From contig NZ_MUNR01000010.1 in assembly GCF_002001045.1 (NCBI RefSeq), positions 186,001 through 250,000 of the forward strand: DNA of 64,000 bases, given 5' to 3'. Shown in pieces: positions 23,176 through 31,800 of this stretch; within the stretch, counting starts at the first letter, position 1, and each line of letters opens with the position of its first letter. The translations under genes were made by a program, and so were the position numbers. The DNA is from Rhodanobacter sp. C01. Lineage in GTDB: Bacteria > Pseudomonadota > Gammaproteobacteria > Xanthomonadales > Rhodanobacteraceae. Below the pieces are notes generated by a model. That model was not told where the DNA came from. It saw only the letters and a list, made by a program, of their open reading frames with translations, and made no database searches.

Positions 23176-23204
23176 TTGCAGGAAGCATTGCCGCTCTCTA
23201 AAAT
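23176..23204 (+). promoter_or_regulatory. Candidate sigma-70 promoter of the O-antigen ligase gene
   Basis: TTGCAG (23176-23181) and TAAAAT (23199-23204) are separated by exactly 17 bases. They lie about 80 bases before the ATG at 23283. Confidence 0.55.
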
Positions 23205-23282
23205 CACAGATGTTTGTGGCCCCACGTTGAGCCCTGCGTCGGCCAGCATGTCAGTCACCGCGTATGTCTGCAGGTGACCCCG

Positions 23283-24563
23283 ATGAACACCCACGCCAGC
23301 CGCCTCACCCGCATGCGCGACGCGATGTCCGCCGCAGGGCGATGGTGCGCCGTCGCCAGTCTTTTTGTTGTACCTCTGAACAAGCCTGCCACCAATGTCG
23401 CGATTGGGCTGACCCTGATCTTCTCGTTGCTGGGCACTGACGTGCGCCGGCGGTGGCTGGCGGCCGCGCGCCATCCAGTGGCGCAGGGTGCCCTGCTCTG
23501 GTGGGCTGTGCTGATGCTGAGCGCGCTGCACACCTGGTACGCCACTTCCACGCTGCCGTTGGGTGGCTCCTTTGTGTGGGCGTGCTGGTATCCCCTGGTG
23601 CTGGGCTCGCTGCTGCAGACATCGTCATGGCGCCGTCGTGCACTTGTCGCCTTTGCGCTGGCCGTGGGACTGGTGTTGCTGATCTCCTGTGGCATGGATC
23701 TGGGCCTGATTTCCCAGCGTTCGCTGGTCCACTCAGATCCGACCATGCGCAATACCGTGTTCAAGGAATACACCCAGCAAGGCGTGGCTTTTCTTGTTTT
23801 CGGATCGATGGCGATGGCCATGGCCATCAGCACACGATCCACAAATCGAAGGATTCTCTACTCAGCGGCCGCCCTGTTGGCGCTGTGCAACATCGTGTGG
23901 ATGCTCGAAAGCCGTACCGCCTATGTGACGCTCATTCCGCTGCTGGGGTACTGGGTCTGGCGAATCTTCCTCAAGGGTCGCCCGATCTTGCGCTCCGCGA
24001 TGATTTCTTGCGCCTTGGCGGTCGCAGCTCTGGCCATCGTATGGTTCACGCCGCCTGTGCGGGAACGGCTTGTCGTATCGGTCACGCATGAGGCCGAACT
24101 CTATGCCAGCCAACGGACACCCACTTCCACCGGCATTCGCCTTGAACTTTGGCGGCGCACGCTTCCGATCATTGCCGCCGCTCCGGTATTCGGTCACGGC
24201 CTTGAACAATGGGCGCCACTGTATCGCCGGTCGATCGAGGGACTCCCGAATTTCAAGGCCTTCCTGATGGGGCATCCACACCAGGAAATGCTGCTTATCG
24301 TGGCAGAACAGGGATTTGCAGGTCTGCTGGTTTATCTGTTGTTACTGATAGCGCTGGCACGCTACACGGCGCGCCTGGGTCAGCCTGAGCGGGATATCTA
24401 TGCCTGCATCATGTTGATCTATCTGACCGCGGGGCTCGTGAACTGCCTCTGGGACGATTTCTCACATCGTCATCTGTTCATTCTTTTGCTGGCTTGCATT
24501 CCACTGATCGAGAGACCCGCGTCACGTCAAGGCGCCGCGATGACCAACACGCTCCATTCATGA
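23283..24563 (+). CDS. O-antigen ligase (WaaL/Wzy_C family)
   Basis: 426 aa with about 11 predicted membrane segments. The large periplasmic loop lies in the second half and contains the ligase-type motif RLELWRRTLPIIAAAPVFGHGLEQW and MGHPHQEMLLIVAEQGFAGL, with the conserved Arg and His of the Wzy_C domain. Such enzymes join undecaprenyl-linked O-antigen to lipid A-core at the periplasmic face of the inner membrane. Wzy polymerases share the fold, so polymerase is possible. I chose the ATG at 23283, 5 bases after AGGTGA; an upstream in-frame ATG at 23214 adds 23 unlikely residues. Confidence 0.85.
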   Translation: MNTHASRLTRMRDAMSAAGRWCAVASLFVVPLNKPATNVAIGLTLIFSLLGTDVRRRWLAAARHPVAQGALLWWAVLMLSALHTWYATSTLPLGGSFVWACWYPLVLGSLLQTSSWRRRALVAFALAVGLVLLISCGMDLGLISQRSLVHSDPTMRNTVFKEYTQQGVAFLVFGSMAMAMAISTRSTNRRILYSAAALLALCNIVWMLESRTAYVTLIPLLGYWVWRIFLKGRPILRSAMISCALAVAALAIVWFTPPVRERLVVSVTHEAELYASQRTPTSTGIRLELWRRTLPIIAAAPVFGHGLEQWAPLYRRSIEGLPNFKAFLMGHPHQEMLLIVAEQGFAGLLVYLLLLIALARYTARLGQPERDIYACIMLIYLTAGLVNCLWDDFSHRHLFILLLACIPLIERPASRQGAAMTNTLHS

Positions 24564-24718
24564 TTGCTGCGTTACAAATAGGCCAAAGATGATAACCAGC
24601 TTTCGCTCGCAAGCACGCTGCCTTTGCCTGCCGACACCAGAAAACAGGCATCGATGCAAAACTCCCAAGTCAGGATGATGCTCATGGGGAATCAGGACGA
24701 GACGCAAATGAGACCTCG

Positions 24719-25669
24719 ATGATGGATAGCTCTCTCTTCGAACAAGTGACGATCATTTGTGTCACCTATCAGAGCCGGACCCTGATCGAGTCCCTCGCTG
24801 ACACCTTGCGGCCCTTTCCCCATGTACTGGTGATCGACAATGCCAGCCAGGACGGCACGGTTTCGGCCGTACGCAAATGGCTGCCCCATGCCAGGATCAT
24901 CGAACGAACGGACAACGGTGGCTTCGGCAAGGCCAACAATGAAGCCCTAGCCCAGGTTCGCACTCCGCTTGCCTTGTTGCTCAATCCCGATTGCAGCATC
25001 GAGCCCGACGGACTGGTGACTCTGATGGATACGCTGCGCCGCTATCCTTCCGCGGGCGTCGTGGCGCCGCAAAGCTGGCGAAACGGCCAGAAGCCGCAGA
25101 AATGCTTTCGTCCTGCCTTTTACGAACCTCCGCTGAAAACTCCTTATCAGGTGGCGGATGCGACCTGCTCCGCGCAATGGCTGCATGGCTGCTGCCTGCT
25201 GATGCGGACGGACGCGTTCCGTCATGTCGGTGGGTTTGACGAAAGGTTTTTCCTGTTTTACGAAGATGATGATCTGTGCCTGCGCTTACAGAGGGCCGGC
25301 TTTGAATGCCTGCTTGAACCAGCAGCCAGTGCACGGCATGCCGGAGGGGTATCTTCCGCACCCAGCCTGAAAGTCAGCTTCACGAGATCCTTTCACTACG
25401 CGCGCTCGCGCCATCTGGCCATTCGCAAATACCTGGGCAATGGCGCCGGCAGGCGCTATCTCATCAAGATCATGCTGGCCGCCGTGCCGCTCACACTGGT
25501 CTACGCAATGCTGCTCCAGCGCAGGCATTTCATCAAATGGGTCGCATGGGGTTATTCGGCAACGGCATCTGCGCTTGCGCGTGACCCGGCCCTCGGCAGC
25601 GGCTTCGTAAAGGCCACCCCAGAGTCACCACGCGTCGCTCCTCCCCGAACCCGATCGGCACGGACGTAA
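24719..25669 (+). CDS. Family 2 glycosyltransferase (rhamnosyltransferase-like)
   Basis: 316 aa. GT-A fold: TIICVTYQSRTLIESLADTL at the start, VIDNASQDGTV, a GFGKANNEAL motif, and LLLNPDCSIEPDGL with the DxD-like metal site. WLHGCCLLMRTDAFRHVGGFDERFFLFYEDDDLCLRLQRAGF is the acceptor-side ED/EDD motif of WbbL-type enzymes. A hydrophobic segment lies near residue 255. It probably adds a deoxyhexose to a lipid-linked intermediate at the cytoplasmic membrane face. The ATG at 24719 is adjacent to a second ATG. The preceding 155 bases and parts of this gene look less GC-rich than the neighbours, which hints at acquisition. Confidence 0.85.
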   Translation: MMDSSLFEQVTIICVTYQSRTLIESLADTLRPFPHVLVIDNASQDGTVSAVRKWLPHARIIERTDNGGFGKANNEALAQVRTPLALLLNPDCSIEPDGLVTLMDTLRRYPSAGVVAPQSWRNGQKPQKCFRPAFYEPPLKTPYQVADATCSAQWLHGCCLLMRTDAFRHVGGFDERFFLFYEDDDLCLRLQRAGFECLLEPAASARHAGGVSSAPSLKVSFTRSFHYARSRHLAIRKYLGNGAGRRYLIKIMLAAVPLTLVYAMLLQRRHFIKWVAWGYSATASALARDPALGSGFVKATPESPRVAPPRTRSART

Positions 25670-25708
25670 CGCGGCCCCATGGATCGCCGGGATGCGGCTC
25701 TGGTTCGA

Positions 25709-26539
25709 CTATTTCGGCATTGAACGAAGGTCGGCCGGTGCAGTGATGAATTCGGCCAGATGCTGATCAAGGCCGAGTTCACAACGGATCAGTTGGCGCG
25801 TCCGCGTGTCGTCCACGATGCGGTCATTCGGATTGTCGACGATGTGCTTGCGGGTGGGATGGTGCAAATGCACTGCCAGCGCGCTGAAGCGAAGATCGCT
25901 CCGAAGCAGGCCGGCATGGAAGGCACGGGCCGCCAGCTCGGTATCCTCGCGGCCCCAGCCGGTCATTGCCTCATTGAAGCCGTTGACGCGCAGCAGGTCG
26001 TCGCGCCAGAACGCCATGTTGCAGCTCTTGATGCCGCGACGCTTGGTGCTTGGACGGGCATACCAGCGCGCCAGCAGCGGCATGTGCAGCGTATGCCGCC
26101 GTCGCTCGATGCCTCGGCTGAAAAAGCCCGGCATGACCAGATCGTGTTCCAGCAGGTGCCGGGTCAGTCCCGCATCGGTCAGCACGCGCGAGCCCTGCGC
26201 GAAACAGCCGCGGCGCGCGAACGCGTGGTGATCGGCGATGAAGTGCCGCTCGACCACCATGTCACCATCGAGCAGGATGATGTAATCGCCCTGCGCGGCG
26301 GCGATCGCGCGATTGCGTGCCCGGCTCATGCGCGCACCATCGTCCGGTTGCCACAAATGCACCAGACGCACCGGATAGTCCCGCGCTACGCATTCCAGAA
26401 GTTCGCGCGTCGCCGGCTGCGAGCCATCGTCGGTGACGATCACCTCGAAAGGCAGCTCACTCTGCACCGCCAGCGCACGCAACACTAGTTCCAGCGCCGC
26501 AGGCCAGTTGTAGGTGATCACGGCGACACTGATGCGCAT
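25709..26539 (-). CDS. Family 2 glycosyltransferase with galactosyltransferase-type C-terminus
   Basis: 276 aa. It opens MRISVAVITYNWPAALELVLRAL and has VIVTDDGSQPATRELL, then IILLDGDMVVERHFI with a DGD metal site. WRDDLLRVNGFNEAMTGWGREDTELAARAFHAGL is the Glyco_transf_7C motif with the GWGxED signature. It is presumably a surface-glycan enzyme. The ATG at 26539 is preceded by GGGGAGG; a GTG at 26578 would overlap the upstream gene by 8 bases and is less likely. It converges on the gene ending at 25669. Confidence 0.85.
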   Translation of the reverse strand: MRISVAVITYNWPAALELVLRALAVQSELPFEVIVTDDGSQPATRELLECVARDYPVRLVHLWQPDDGARMSRARNRAIAAAQGDYIILLDGDMVVERHFIADHHAFARRGCFAQGSRVLTDAGLTRHLLEHDLVMPGFFSRGIERRRHTLHMPLLARWYARPSTKRRGIKSCNMAFWRDDLLRVNGFNEAMTGWGREDTELAARAFHAGLLRSDLRFSALAVHLHHPTRKHIVDNPNDRIVDDTRTRQLIRCELGLDQHLAEFITAPADLRSMPK

Positions 26540-26570
26540 CGCCACAGCCTCCCCGCGCATGGCATCGGCA

Positions 26571-27578
26571 TCAGCCACGCAACCTCCAGCCGCGCCGCAG
26601 AATATTCAGGGCACGCTCCCATTTCCGCCACGGCGAAATACGCCGCATCATCACCAGCCTCGCGTAGCGCTTGGTTTCGCTCCAGGGCGGCTGGGGCTTG
26701 GTCATGAATTCCAGCTTGGTGAATTCGATGCATTCCGGACCCATGCCGACCCTTGCAGCGTAGTGCCGGATCAGCGCGCTGGAAGTCATCTTGTTGACGT
26801 ATTCGATCCGCGGCGACTGGTTCGACCACCAGCCATTCTTGCCGTGGATGCGATAACGCACGCAGCCCGTCGGCAGATAGTACTTGTGCGCACCGAGCAC
26901 ACTGCAACCGAACACCAGGCAGTTGTCGGCCGACAGCCGCCAGGTACGCTGGAACGATCCGGGAAGATCCAGCACCTGCAGCGCCCACGACATGCGCATC
27001 GACAACGCGGATGTGGGCGCGCCGTACCATTGCGTGAGTACATAGGTGCTGATCGCGGTATAGCCGAGATCGACCGCACGATCGTGAAACCTCATGACCC
27101 GATTCTGCTGGTCGAATAGCTGCAGGTCAGAAAACACGAAGTCGATGTCCGCCCGCACATCGTACAGCTCGCCGAGGCGGGCCAGATACTCCGGCCCCCA
27201 GCAATCATCGGAATCAAGAAAGCTCACCACATCTGCACGTGCCGCATTCACGCCATGTTGAAACGCGCTGAGCTGACCGCCGTTGACGCTGCTGATCAGA
27301 GTGACGCGCTCGTCAGCGCCGTAGCGCTCGCGCAGCAATATGTCTGAGCCATCGGTGGAGCCGTCGTCAACAACAATGACTTGCGCCGCCTTGCGGGTCT
27401 GCGACAGCGCGCTTTCCACCGCTTCCAACACGAAGTCGCGATAGTTGTAACTGGTGATGACAACGGCAAACGTGGTCGCCTGCACCTGCAGGGCGGCAGC
27501 CCCGTCGCGATCCGCGGGTGTCCGTTCGACTGCAGCCTCTTTCGGCAAGGGCGATTCCGTCAGGGCATCATCACTCAC
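26571..27578 (-). CDS. Family 2 glycosyltransferase
   Basis: 335 aa. The first 35 residues are low-complexity and polar. The GT-A domain follows: FAVVITSYNYRDFVLEAVESALSQTR, VIVVDDGSTDGSDILL, then VVSFLDSDDCWGPEYL with the DSDD metal site. The C-terminal 100 residues (CVRYRIHGKNGWWSNQSPR) are of the type seen in O-antigen-modifying transferases. The start is a GTG at 27578 without a strong ribosome binding site, so a later start is possible. It is upstream of, and probably co-transcribed with, the gene at 25709-26539, and divergent from the gene at 27783. Confidence 0.82.
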   Translation of the reverse strand: MSDDALTESPLPKEAAVERTPADRDGAAALQVQATTFAVVITSYNYRDFVLEAVESALSQTRKAAQVIVVDDGSTDGSDILLRERYGADERVTLISSVNGGQLSAFQHGVNAARADVVSFLDSDDCWGPEYLARLGELYDVRADIDFVFSDLQLFDQQNRVMRFHDRAVDLGYTAISTYVLTQWYGAPTSALSMRMSWALQVLDLPGSFQRTWRLSADNCLVFGCSVLGAHKYYLPTGCVRYRIHGKNGWWSNQSPRIEYVNKMTSSALIRHYAARVGMGPECIEFTKLEFMTKPQPPWSETKRYARLVMMRRISPWRKWERALNILRRGWRLRG

Positions 27579-27769
27579 GTTGTCACTGCCATTTGGTGTA
27601 CGTCCCCGGGTTCGCTGTCACCTGATGTGCCAATACATTCAATGCACTAGTTACACGCCTCCAATGCCGTTTCCCATCATATCGGACCGGAGCTTACATT
27701 CACCATCCCGGCCCTCCCACTCTGACAATCGCTGGCCGGTAGCGTGGCCGGACATCCGGAGGTATCGGC

Positions 27770-27775
27770 TAGAAT
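27770..27775 (+). promoter_or_regulatory. Candidate -10 element giving a nearly leaderless transcript
   Basis: TAGAAT ends 7 bases before the ATG at 27783, so transcription would start at or beside the start codon. No Shine-Dalgarno sequence is possible in that space. No clear -35 is visible. Confidence 0.35.
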
Positions 27776-27782
27776 CTGGCGC

Positions 27783-28598
27783 ATGCCATCCCTCCCGCTG
27801 ACCCTCGCCGTCATCACCCATAACGAGGCCGAGAACATCGCACGCTGTCTCGACAGTGTGTCATTCGCGGCCGAGAAGCTGGTGGTGGACAGTGGCAGCG
27901 ACGACGACACCGTGACAATCGCAAAAGCACACGGCGCCCGTGTGGTGCACCAGGATTGGCTCGGCTTCGGTCCGCAGCGCAACTTCGCAACCACCCAGTG
28001 CGCGCATGACTGGATCCTGGTTCTCGATGCAGATGAATACCTCACGCAGGAGCTGGCGGCCGAGCTGCAGCAACGCCTGCCGGAGTTGATGGCCAGCGGC
28101 ACACCGGCGGCGTACCTGCGCCGCAGCACGATCTACATGGGTCGACCGATGCGCTGGTATCGCCCGGCCGTGGGTGAACGCATGGCTCGCCTGTATCATC
28201 GCGGCCGTGCGCGCTGGAGTGATGCGCGGGTGCATGAATCGCTGCACTTCGAGGGTTCCGCACCTACGCTGCAAATGCCCTTCAACCACGTCAACAATCC
28301 GACCTTGCCGCACAAGCAGCTGAAGGTGCTGCGCTATGCCGAGCTCAAATGCCGCGACTGGCTGGACAAGCGCAAGCCGGTGCGGATGTGGCAGGCCCCG
28401 TTCGTGTTCATGCTGGCCTTTCTCAAGGACTACCTGTTTCGACTGGCCTTTCTCGATGGCTGGCGCGGCTTCATGATCGCGCAGACCGCGGCCAGCTACG
28501 CGCTGTACAAACGCATGCGCTATTACGAAATGGTCAACAACCCGGAGTCGGTGTCGCGCGCGGCGCACATCCTCACCCACCACGGCATCGATCGCTGA
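27783..28598 (+). CDS. WaaE/KdtX-like family 2 glycosyltransferase
   Basis: 271 aa. LTLAVITHNEAENIARCLDSV, KLVVDSGSDDDTV and WILVLDADEYLTQEL are the WaaE-type signatures; the DADE forms the metal site. The C-terminal half (KDYLFRLAFLDGWRGFMIAQ) is membrane-associated and typical of lipopolysaccharide core beta-1,4-glucosyltransferases. The likely role is addition of a core sugar at the inner membrane. The ATG at 27783 fits the family start. Its TGA overlaps the next ATG by one base, implying an operon with 28598-29644. Confidence 0.87.
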   Translation: MPSLPLTLAVITHNEAENIARCLDSVSFAAEKLVVDSGSDDDTVTIAKAHGARVVHQDWLGFGPQRNFATTQCAHDWILVLDADEYLTQELAAELQQRLPELMASGTPAAYLRRSTIYMGRPMRWYRPAVGERMARLYHRGRARWSDARVHESLHFEGSAPTLQMPFNHVNNPTLPHKQLKVLRYAELKCRDWLDKRKPVRMWQAPFVFMLAFLKDYLFRLAFLDGWRGFMIAQTAASYALYKRMRYYEMVNNPESVSRAAHILTHHGIDR

Positions 28599-29644
28599 TG
28601 AGCGGCAAGAAACCAGTTTCAATCAAGCATTACCTGCTGTACGGCTCCGAGCGCTATGCGCTGGCGATCCTGCGCCCGCTGCAGGAGGCGATCCGCGCGC
28701 GCGGCGACGAGGCTGCATGGTTCTTCGACGGGCCCGGCGCGGAGGATCTGGTCGAGGGTGAGCACCTGCTCACGGTTGCCGAGGTACGCGCATGGAAACC
28801 GATCGCGGTGATCACCTCCAGCAACGCGGTGCCGCATTTCTTTCCCGGCGTGAAAGTCGAGACCTTCCATGGTTTCGATGCCGGCAAGCCACGACACGTC
28901 TATGTGCGCGGCTTCTTCGACCTGTATTGCACGACCGGGCCGCGCGACACCGCCAAGTTCGGGGAAATCGCCGATCGCGTCGGCCATTTCAGCGTGATCG
29001 AGACCGGCTTTCCCAAGCTCGACCCCTTCATGAAGGAAATCAGCGGCCCACTGCCGCCAGTGCGCCAGCCGCCGGTGATTCTCTACCACTCGACCTTTTC
29101 GCCGTCATGGAGCGCGGCCGAGACGCTGTACGAGGAAGTGAGGCGGTTGTCGCGCGATGGCCGCTGGCGCTGGATCGTCACCTTCCATCCGAAGATGAAC
29201 CCGGAGACCACGGCGAAGTTCAAGGCTCTGCAGAACGAGCACCTCACGTTCGCCGAGAACGACAATATCCTCGAACTGTTCCCGCAGGTGGACATGATGT
29301 GCTCGGACACCTCCTCTGCACTCAATGAGTTCCTGCTCACCGGCAAGCCGGTGGTGACGTACAAGAATCGCCGGCCCGGCCCGCAGCTGATCGACATCGA
29401 CGAGCCGACGCAGTTCGAGCCAGCGATCGAACGCGCGCTGGCACGACCACCCGAACTGCTGCAGGCGATCCGCGACTATGCTGACGCCATCCATCCCTAC
29501 CGCGACGGCCGTTCCAGCGAACGCGTGCTGGACGCGATCGACACCTTCATCGCGGCCGGCGCGAAAAATCGACGCCGCAAGCCGCTGAATCTATGGCGCA
29601 AACTGAAGATCCGCCGCCGCATCGGCTACTGGGGGCCGGCCTGA
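28598..29644 (+). CDS. CDP-glycerol glycerophosphotransferase family protein
   Basis: 348 aa. The fold is of the TagB/TagF type: GSERYALAILRPLQEAIRARGDEAAWF, KVETFHGFDAGKPRHVYVRGFFDLYCTTGP with the catalytic-type His, then VILYHSTFSPSWSA, VTFHPKMNP and DMMCSDTSSALNEFLLTGKPVVTYKNRRPGPQLIDI. In Gram-positives these enzymes build teichoic acids from CDP-glycerol. In this LPS cluster the protein may add glycerol phosphate or another phosphopolyol to core or O-antigen; that is inference. No CDP-glycerol synthesis gene is seen. It is translationally coupled to the preceding glycosyltransferase. Confidence 0.8.
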   Translation: MSGKKPVSIKHYLLYGSERYALAILRPLQEAIRARGDEAAWFFDGPGAEDLVEGEHLLTVAEVRAWKPIAVITSSNAVPHFFPGVKVETFHGFDAGKPRHVYVRGFFDLYCTTGPRDTAKFGEIADRVGHFSVIETGFPKLDPFMKEISGPLPPVRQPPVILYHSTFSPSWSAAETLYEEVRRLSRDGRWRWIVTFHPKMNPETTAKFKALQNEHLTFAENDNILELFPQVDMMCSDTSSALNEFLLTGKPVVTYKNRRPGPQLIDIDEPTQFEPAIERALARPPELLQAIRDYADAIHPYRDGRSSERVLDAIDTFIAAGAKNRRRKPLNLWRKLKIRRRIGYWGPA

Positions 29645-29670
29645 GCACGTCCCGTACAGGCTCCATCGCC

Positions 29671-29697
29671 TTGCACGGAGATGGCGCGAGCTAGAAT
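29671..29697 (+). promoter_or_regulatory. Weak candidate promoter of the second ArnT-like gene
   Basis: TTGCAC (29671-29676) and TAGAAT (29692-29697) are 15 bases apart, shorter than ideal, and lie 30 bases before the GTG start at 29727. Confidence 0.35.
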
Positions 29698-29726
29698 CCC
29701 TTCCCAGTCCGCCGAGAGCCCGCCAC

Positions 29727-31454
29727 GTGTCCACCAGCGCCTATAGTCGTTCCGAACACCTGCGGGCCGCATGGCCATGGCTGCCGCTGTGGATGCTGGT
29801 GGCCTTGCTGGCGATCTTTTCGCACGGCCCGATGCCGCTGTACTCCACCCGCACGCTGGCAGTCGCATGGGAGATGTGGGCGCACGGTTACTGGCTGGTG
29901 CCGCATATCAACGGCCAGCCCTACAGCGAGAAGGCGCCGTTGCTGTTCTGGCTGATCCATGCCGGCTGGTTCGTGTTCGGCGTCAATGACGTCTGGCCGC
30001 GCGTACTCGAGGTGCTGATCGGCGGCAGCCAGTTGATGCTGATCTCGATGCTGGCGCGGCGCCTGTTTCCCAGCCGCCCGTGGATGGCCAAGGCGACACC
30101 CTGGATGCTGCTGGCGTTCGGCTATGCATTCTTGTTCGGCCTGCAGATCATGTACGACGTGCTGCTGGCCGTGTGGACGTTGGCCGCGCTGTTGTGCCTG
30201 ACCCCGAAACTGCATCGGGCCGAACCGCGCTGGCTGCTGTTCGGCCTGTGCATCGGCCTGGGCCTGCTGACGAAAGGTCCGGTGATGCTGCTGCACATCG
30301 TGTTCCCGTGGCTGCTCGGCCCGCTGTGGAATGACTGGGCAAGCCAGCATCGCGCGCGCTGGTACGGTGGCGGGGCGCTGTCCATCCTGCTTGGCGGCGC
30401 GATGCTGCTGGCATGGGCACTGCCGGCCGGGTTCTCCGGTGGCGAGGCCTATCGGCAGCGACTGTTCTTCACCCAGACTGCCGGGCGTGTGGTGAACAAG
30501 CTGGCTCACGGCAAGGATCTGCAGAACCATGCCGCACCGTTCTGGTTCTATCTGAAGTGGCTGCCGCTGCTGCTGTTTCCGCTCAGTGGCTGGCCACGCA
30601 TGTGGGCGGCCCTGGCCACCCTGCGCCGGCCGTTGGAGCCGGGGCTGCGCTTTGCCCTGTGCTGGCTGTTGCCCAGTTTCATCGTGTTCTCGCTAATCAG
30701 CGGCAAGCAGCTGTATTACCCGCTGCCGGAATTCGGTGGTATCGCCCTGCTGATGGCCGGCGCGATTGCGGTTCTGCGCGAACGTCAGCCGGCGCTCGCC
30801 GACAATCACTGGTTCGGCACCTGGCCGCTGGGCGTGGGCGGCATCGTGTTCGGGCTGCTGCTGCTCGCCTTGCCGACGCTGGTCGCCGGCAATCATCTGC
30901 ATGGGGAATGGCCGGATGCGGCAGCGCCCTACAGCCGTTATTTCAGCGTGGTGTTCCTGTTGCTCGGCGCCTTGCTGCTGCTGCGCGGCCGGGGCGAGCT
31001 GCGCCGCTTGGCGGTGGCCGGACTGGTCGGCGTATTCATCCTCAATACCCTGTTCACGCTGACCCTGTGGTCGCGCTATGACCTGCGTCCGACTGCCCGC
31101 CTGCTCGGCAGCGCAGAACAAGCGCAGCGACCGATCGGCTACCTGGGCAATTACGAGGGTGAATTCCATTTCGACGCCCGGCTGACTCAGCCGATCACCG
31201 AACTGTTCGGGGATCAGGCAGTTCAGGATTTCGCCCACGCCCATCCGGACGGCGTGATCGTGGTGCACCCGGGGAAACTCGACGCCAACGATCTGCGCTA
31301 TGCCTTGCTGGTGCAGCCGTTCCGCTCATCGTGGCTGGTGGTCTGGCCGGCCACTTCACTGGCCGACCTGCGCGCCGGCGTGGCTCCGCCGGAGCCGGCG
31401 CAACCGACCCAGATCTACCCGGCCGACATGTCGCGCTATCGCAACCAGCCATGA
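29727..31454 (+). CDS. Second ArnT-like family 39/83 membrane protein, atypical first loop
   Basis: 575 aa with about 12 membrane segments. The layout follows ArnT: a first periplasmic loop, then AVAWEMWAHGYWLVPHINGQPYSEKAPLLFWL, which matches ArnT's REM...GDWIVPH...YFEKP region. The Asp-Glu pair expected just before is replaced by Ser40-Thr41 (PLYSTRT). That pair is important in characterised ArnT/PMT enzymes, so the reaction or metal use may differ. The C-terminal 130 residues form a soluble periplasmic domain. The start is GTG at 29727. The stop overlaps the ATG of the TPR gene (ATGA), so the two are coupled. Confidence 0.82.
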   Translation: MSTSAYSRSEHLRAAWPWLPLWMLVALLAIFSHGPMPLYSTRTLAVAWEMWAHGYWLVPHINGQPYSEKAPLLFWLIHAGWFVFGVNDVWPRVLEVLIGGSQLMLISMLARRLFPSRPWMAKATPWMLLAFGYAFLFGLQIMYDVLLAVWTLAALLCLTPKLHRAEPRWLLFGLCIGLGLLTKGPVMLLHIVFPWLLGPLWNDWASQHRARWYGGGALSILLGGAMLLAWALPAGFSGGEAYRQRLFFTQTAGRVVNKLAHGKDLQNHAAPFWFYLKWLPLLLFPLSGWPRMWAALATLRRPLEPGLRFALCWLLPSFIVFSLISGKQLYYPLPEFGGIALLMAGAIAVLRERQPALADNHWFGTWPLGVGGIVFGLLLLALPTLVAGNHLHGEWPDAAAPYSRYFSVVFLLLGALLLLRGRGELRRLAVAGLVGVFILNTLFTLTLWSRYDLRPTARLLGSAEQAQRPIGYLGNYEGEFHFDARLTQPITELFGDQAVQDFAHAHPDGVIVVHPGKLDANDLRYALLVQPFRSSWLVVWPATSLADLRAGVAPPEPAQPTQIYPADMSRYRNQP

Positions 31455-31777
31455 ATGCGGCCTTGATCGCGAGCCTGCGCCAACAATGCGACGGCCCGCG
31501 CGATGGCGCGCTGCTGCGCTTCTCGCTGGGCAACGCCTTGCTGGGCCATGGCGAGATCGACGCCGCTATCGGCGAACTGCAGCGAGCCGTGGCCTTCGAC
31601 CCGACCTACTCGGCGGCGTGGAAGCTGCTTGGCAAAGCCAACCTGGAAGCCGGCCAGCTGCAGGCTGCCGCCACGGCCTGGCGCAACGGCATCGCCGCCG
31701 CCGCGCAACGCGGCGACAAGCAGGCCGAAAAGGAAATGACCGTGTTTCTGCGCCGGCTGGAAAAAGAAAAAACGTAG
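31451..31777 (+). CDS. Small TPR-repeat protein
   Basis: 108 aa, no signal peptide. Two to three tetratricopeptide repeats: LLRFSLGNALLGHGEIDAAIGELQRAVAFDPTYSAAWKLLGKANLEAGQLQAAATAWRNGIAAA, with the typical A/G/Y/P spacing. TPR proteins mediate protein-protein contact. Its ATG overlaps the stop of the ArnT-like gene by 4 bases, so it may serve that membrane protein. Its TAG stop lies inside the palindrome at 31774-31800. Confidence 0.87.
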   Translation: MNAALIASLRQQCDGPRDGALLRFSLGNALLGHGEIDAAIGELQRAVAFDPTYSAAWKLLGKANLEAGQLQAAATAWRNGIAAAAQRGDKQAEKEMTVFLRRLEKEKT

Positions 31778-31800
31778 GAGCGCACAGGGTGCGCTCCTAC
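31774..31800. terminator. Palindrome carrying both stop codons of convergent genes
   Basis: GTAGGAGCGCAC and GTGCGCTCCTAC form a perfect 12-bp stem with an AGG loop. The TAG of the TPR gene (31775-31777) and the TAG of the facing acyltransferase (31797-31799) sit at matching positions in the two arms. It resembles the GTAGGAGCG-type REP palindromes of Xanthomonadaceae and Pseudomonas, and may end both transcripts. A-rich sequence on the left supports leftward termination better. Confidence 0.75.
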
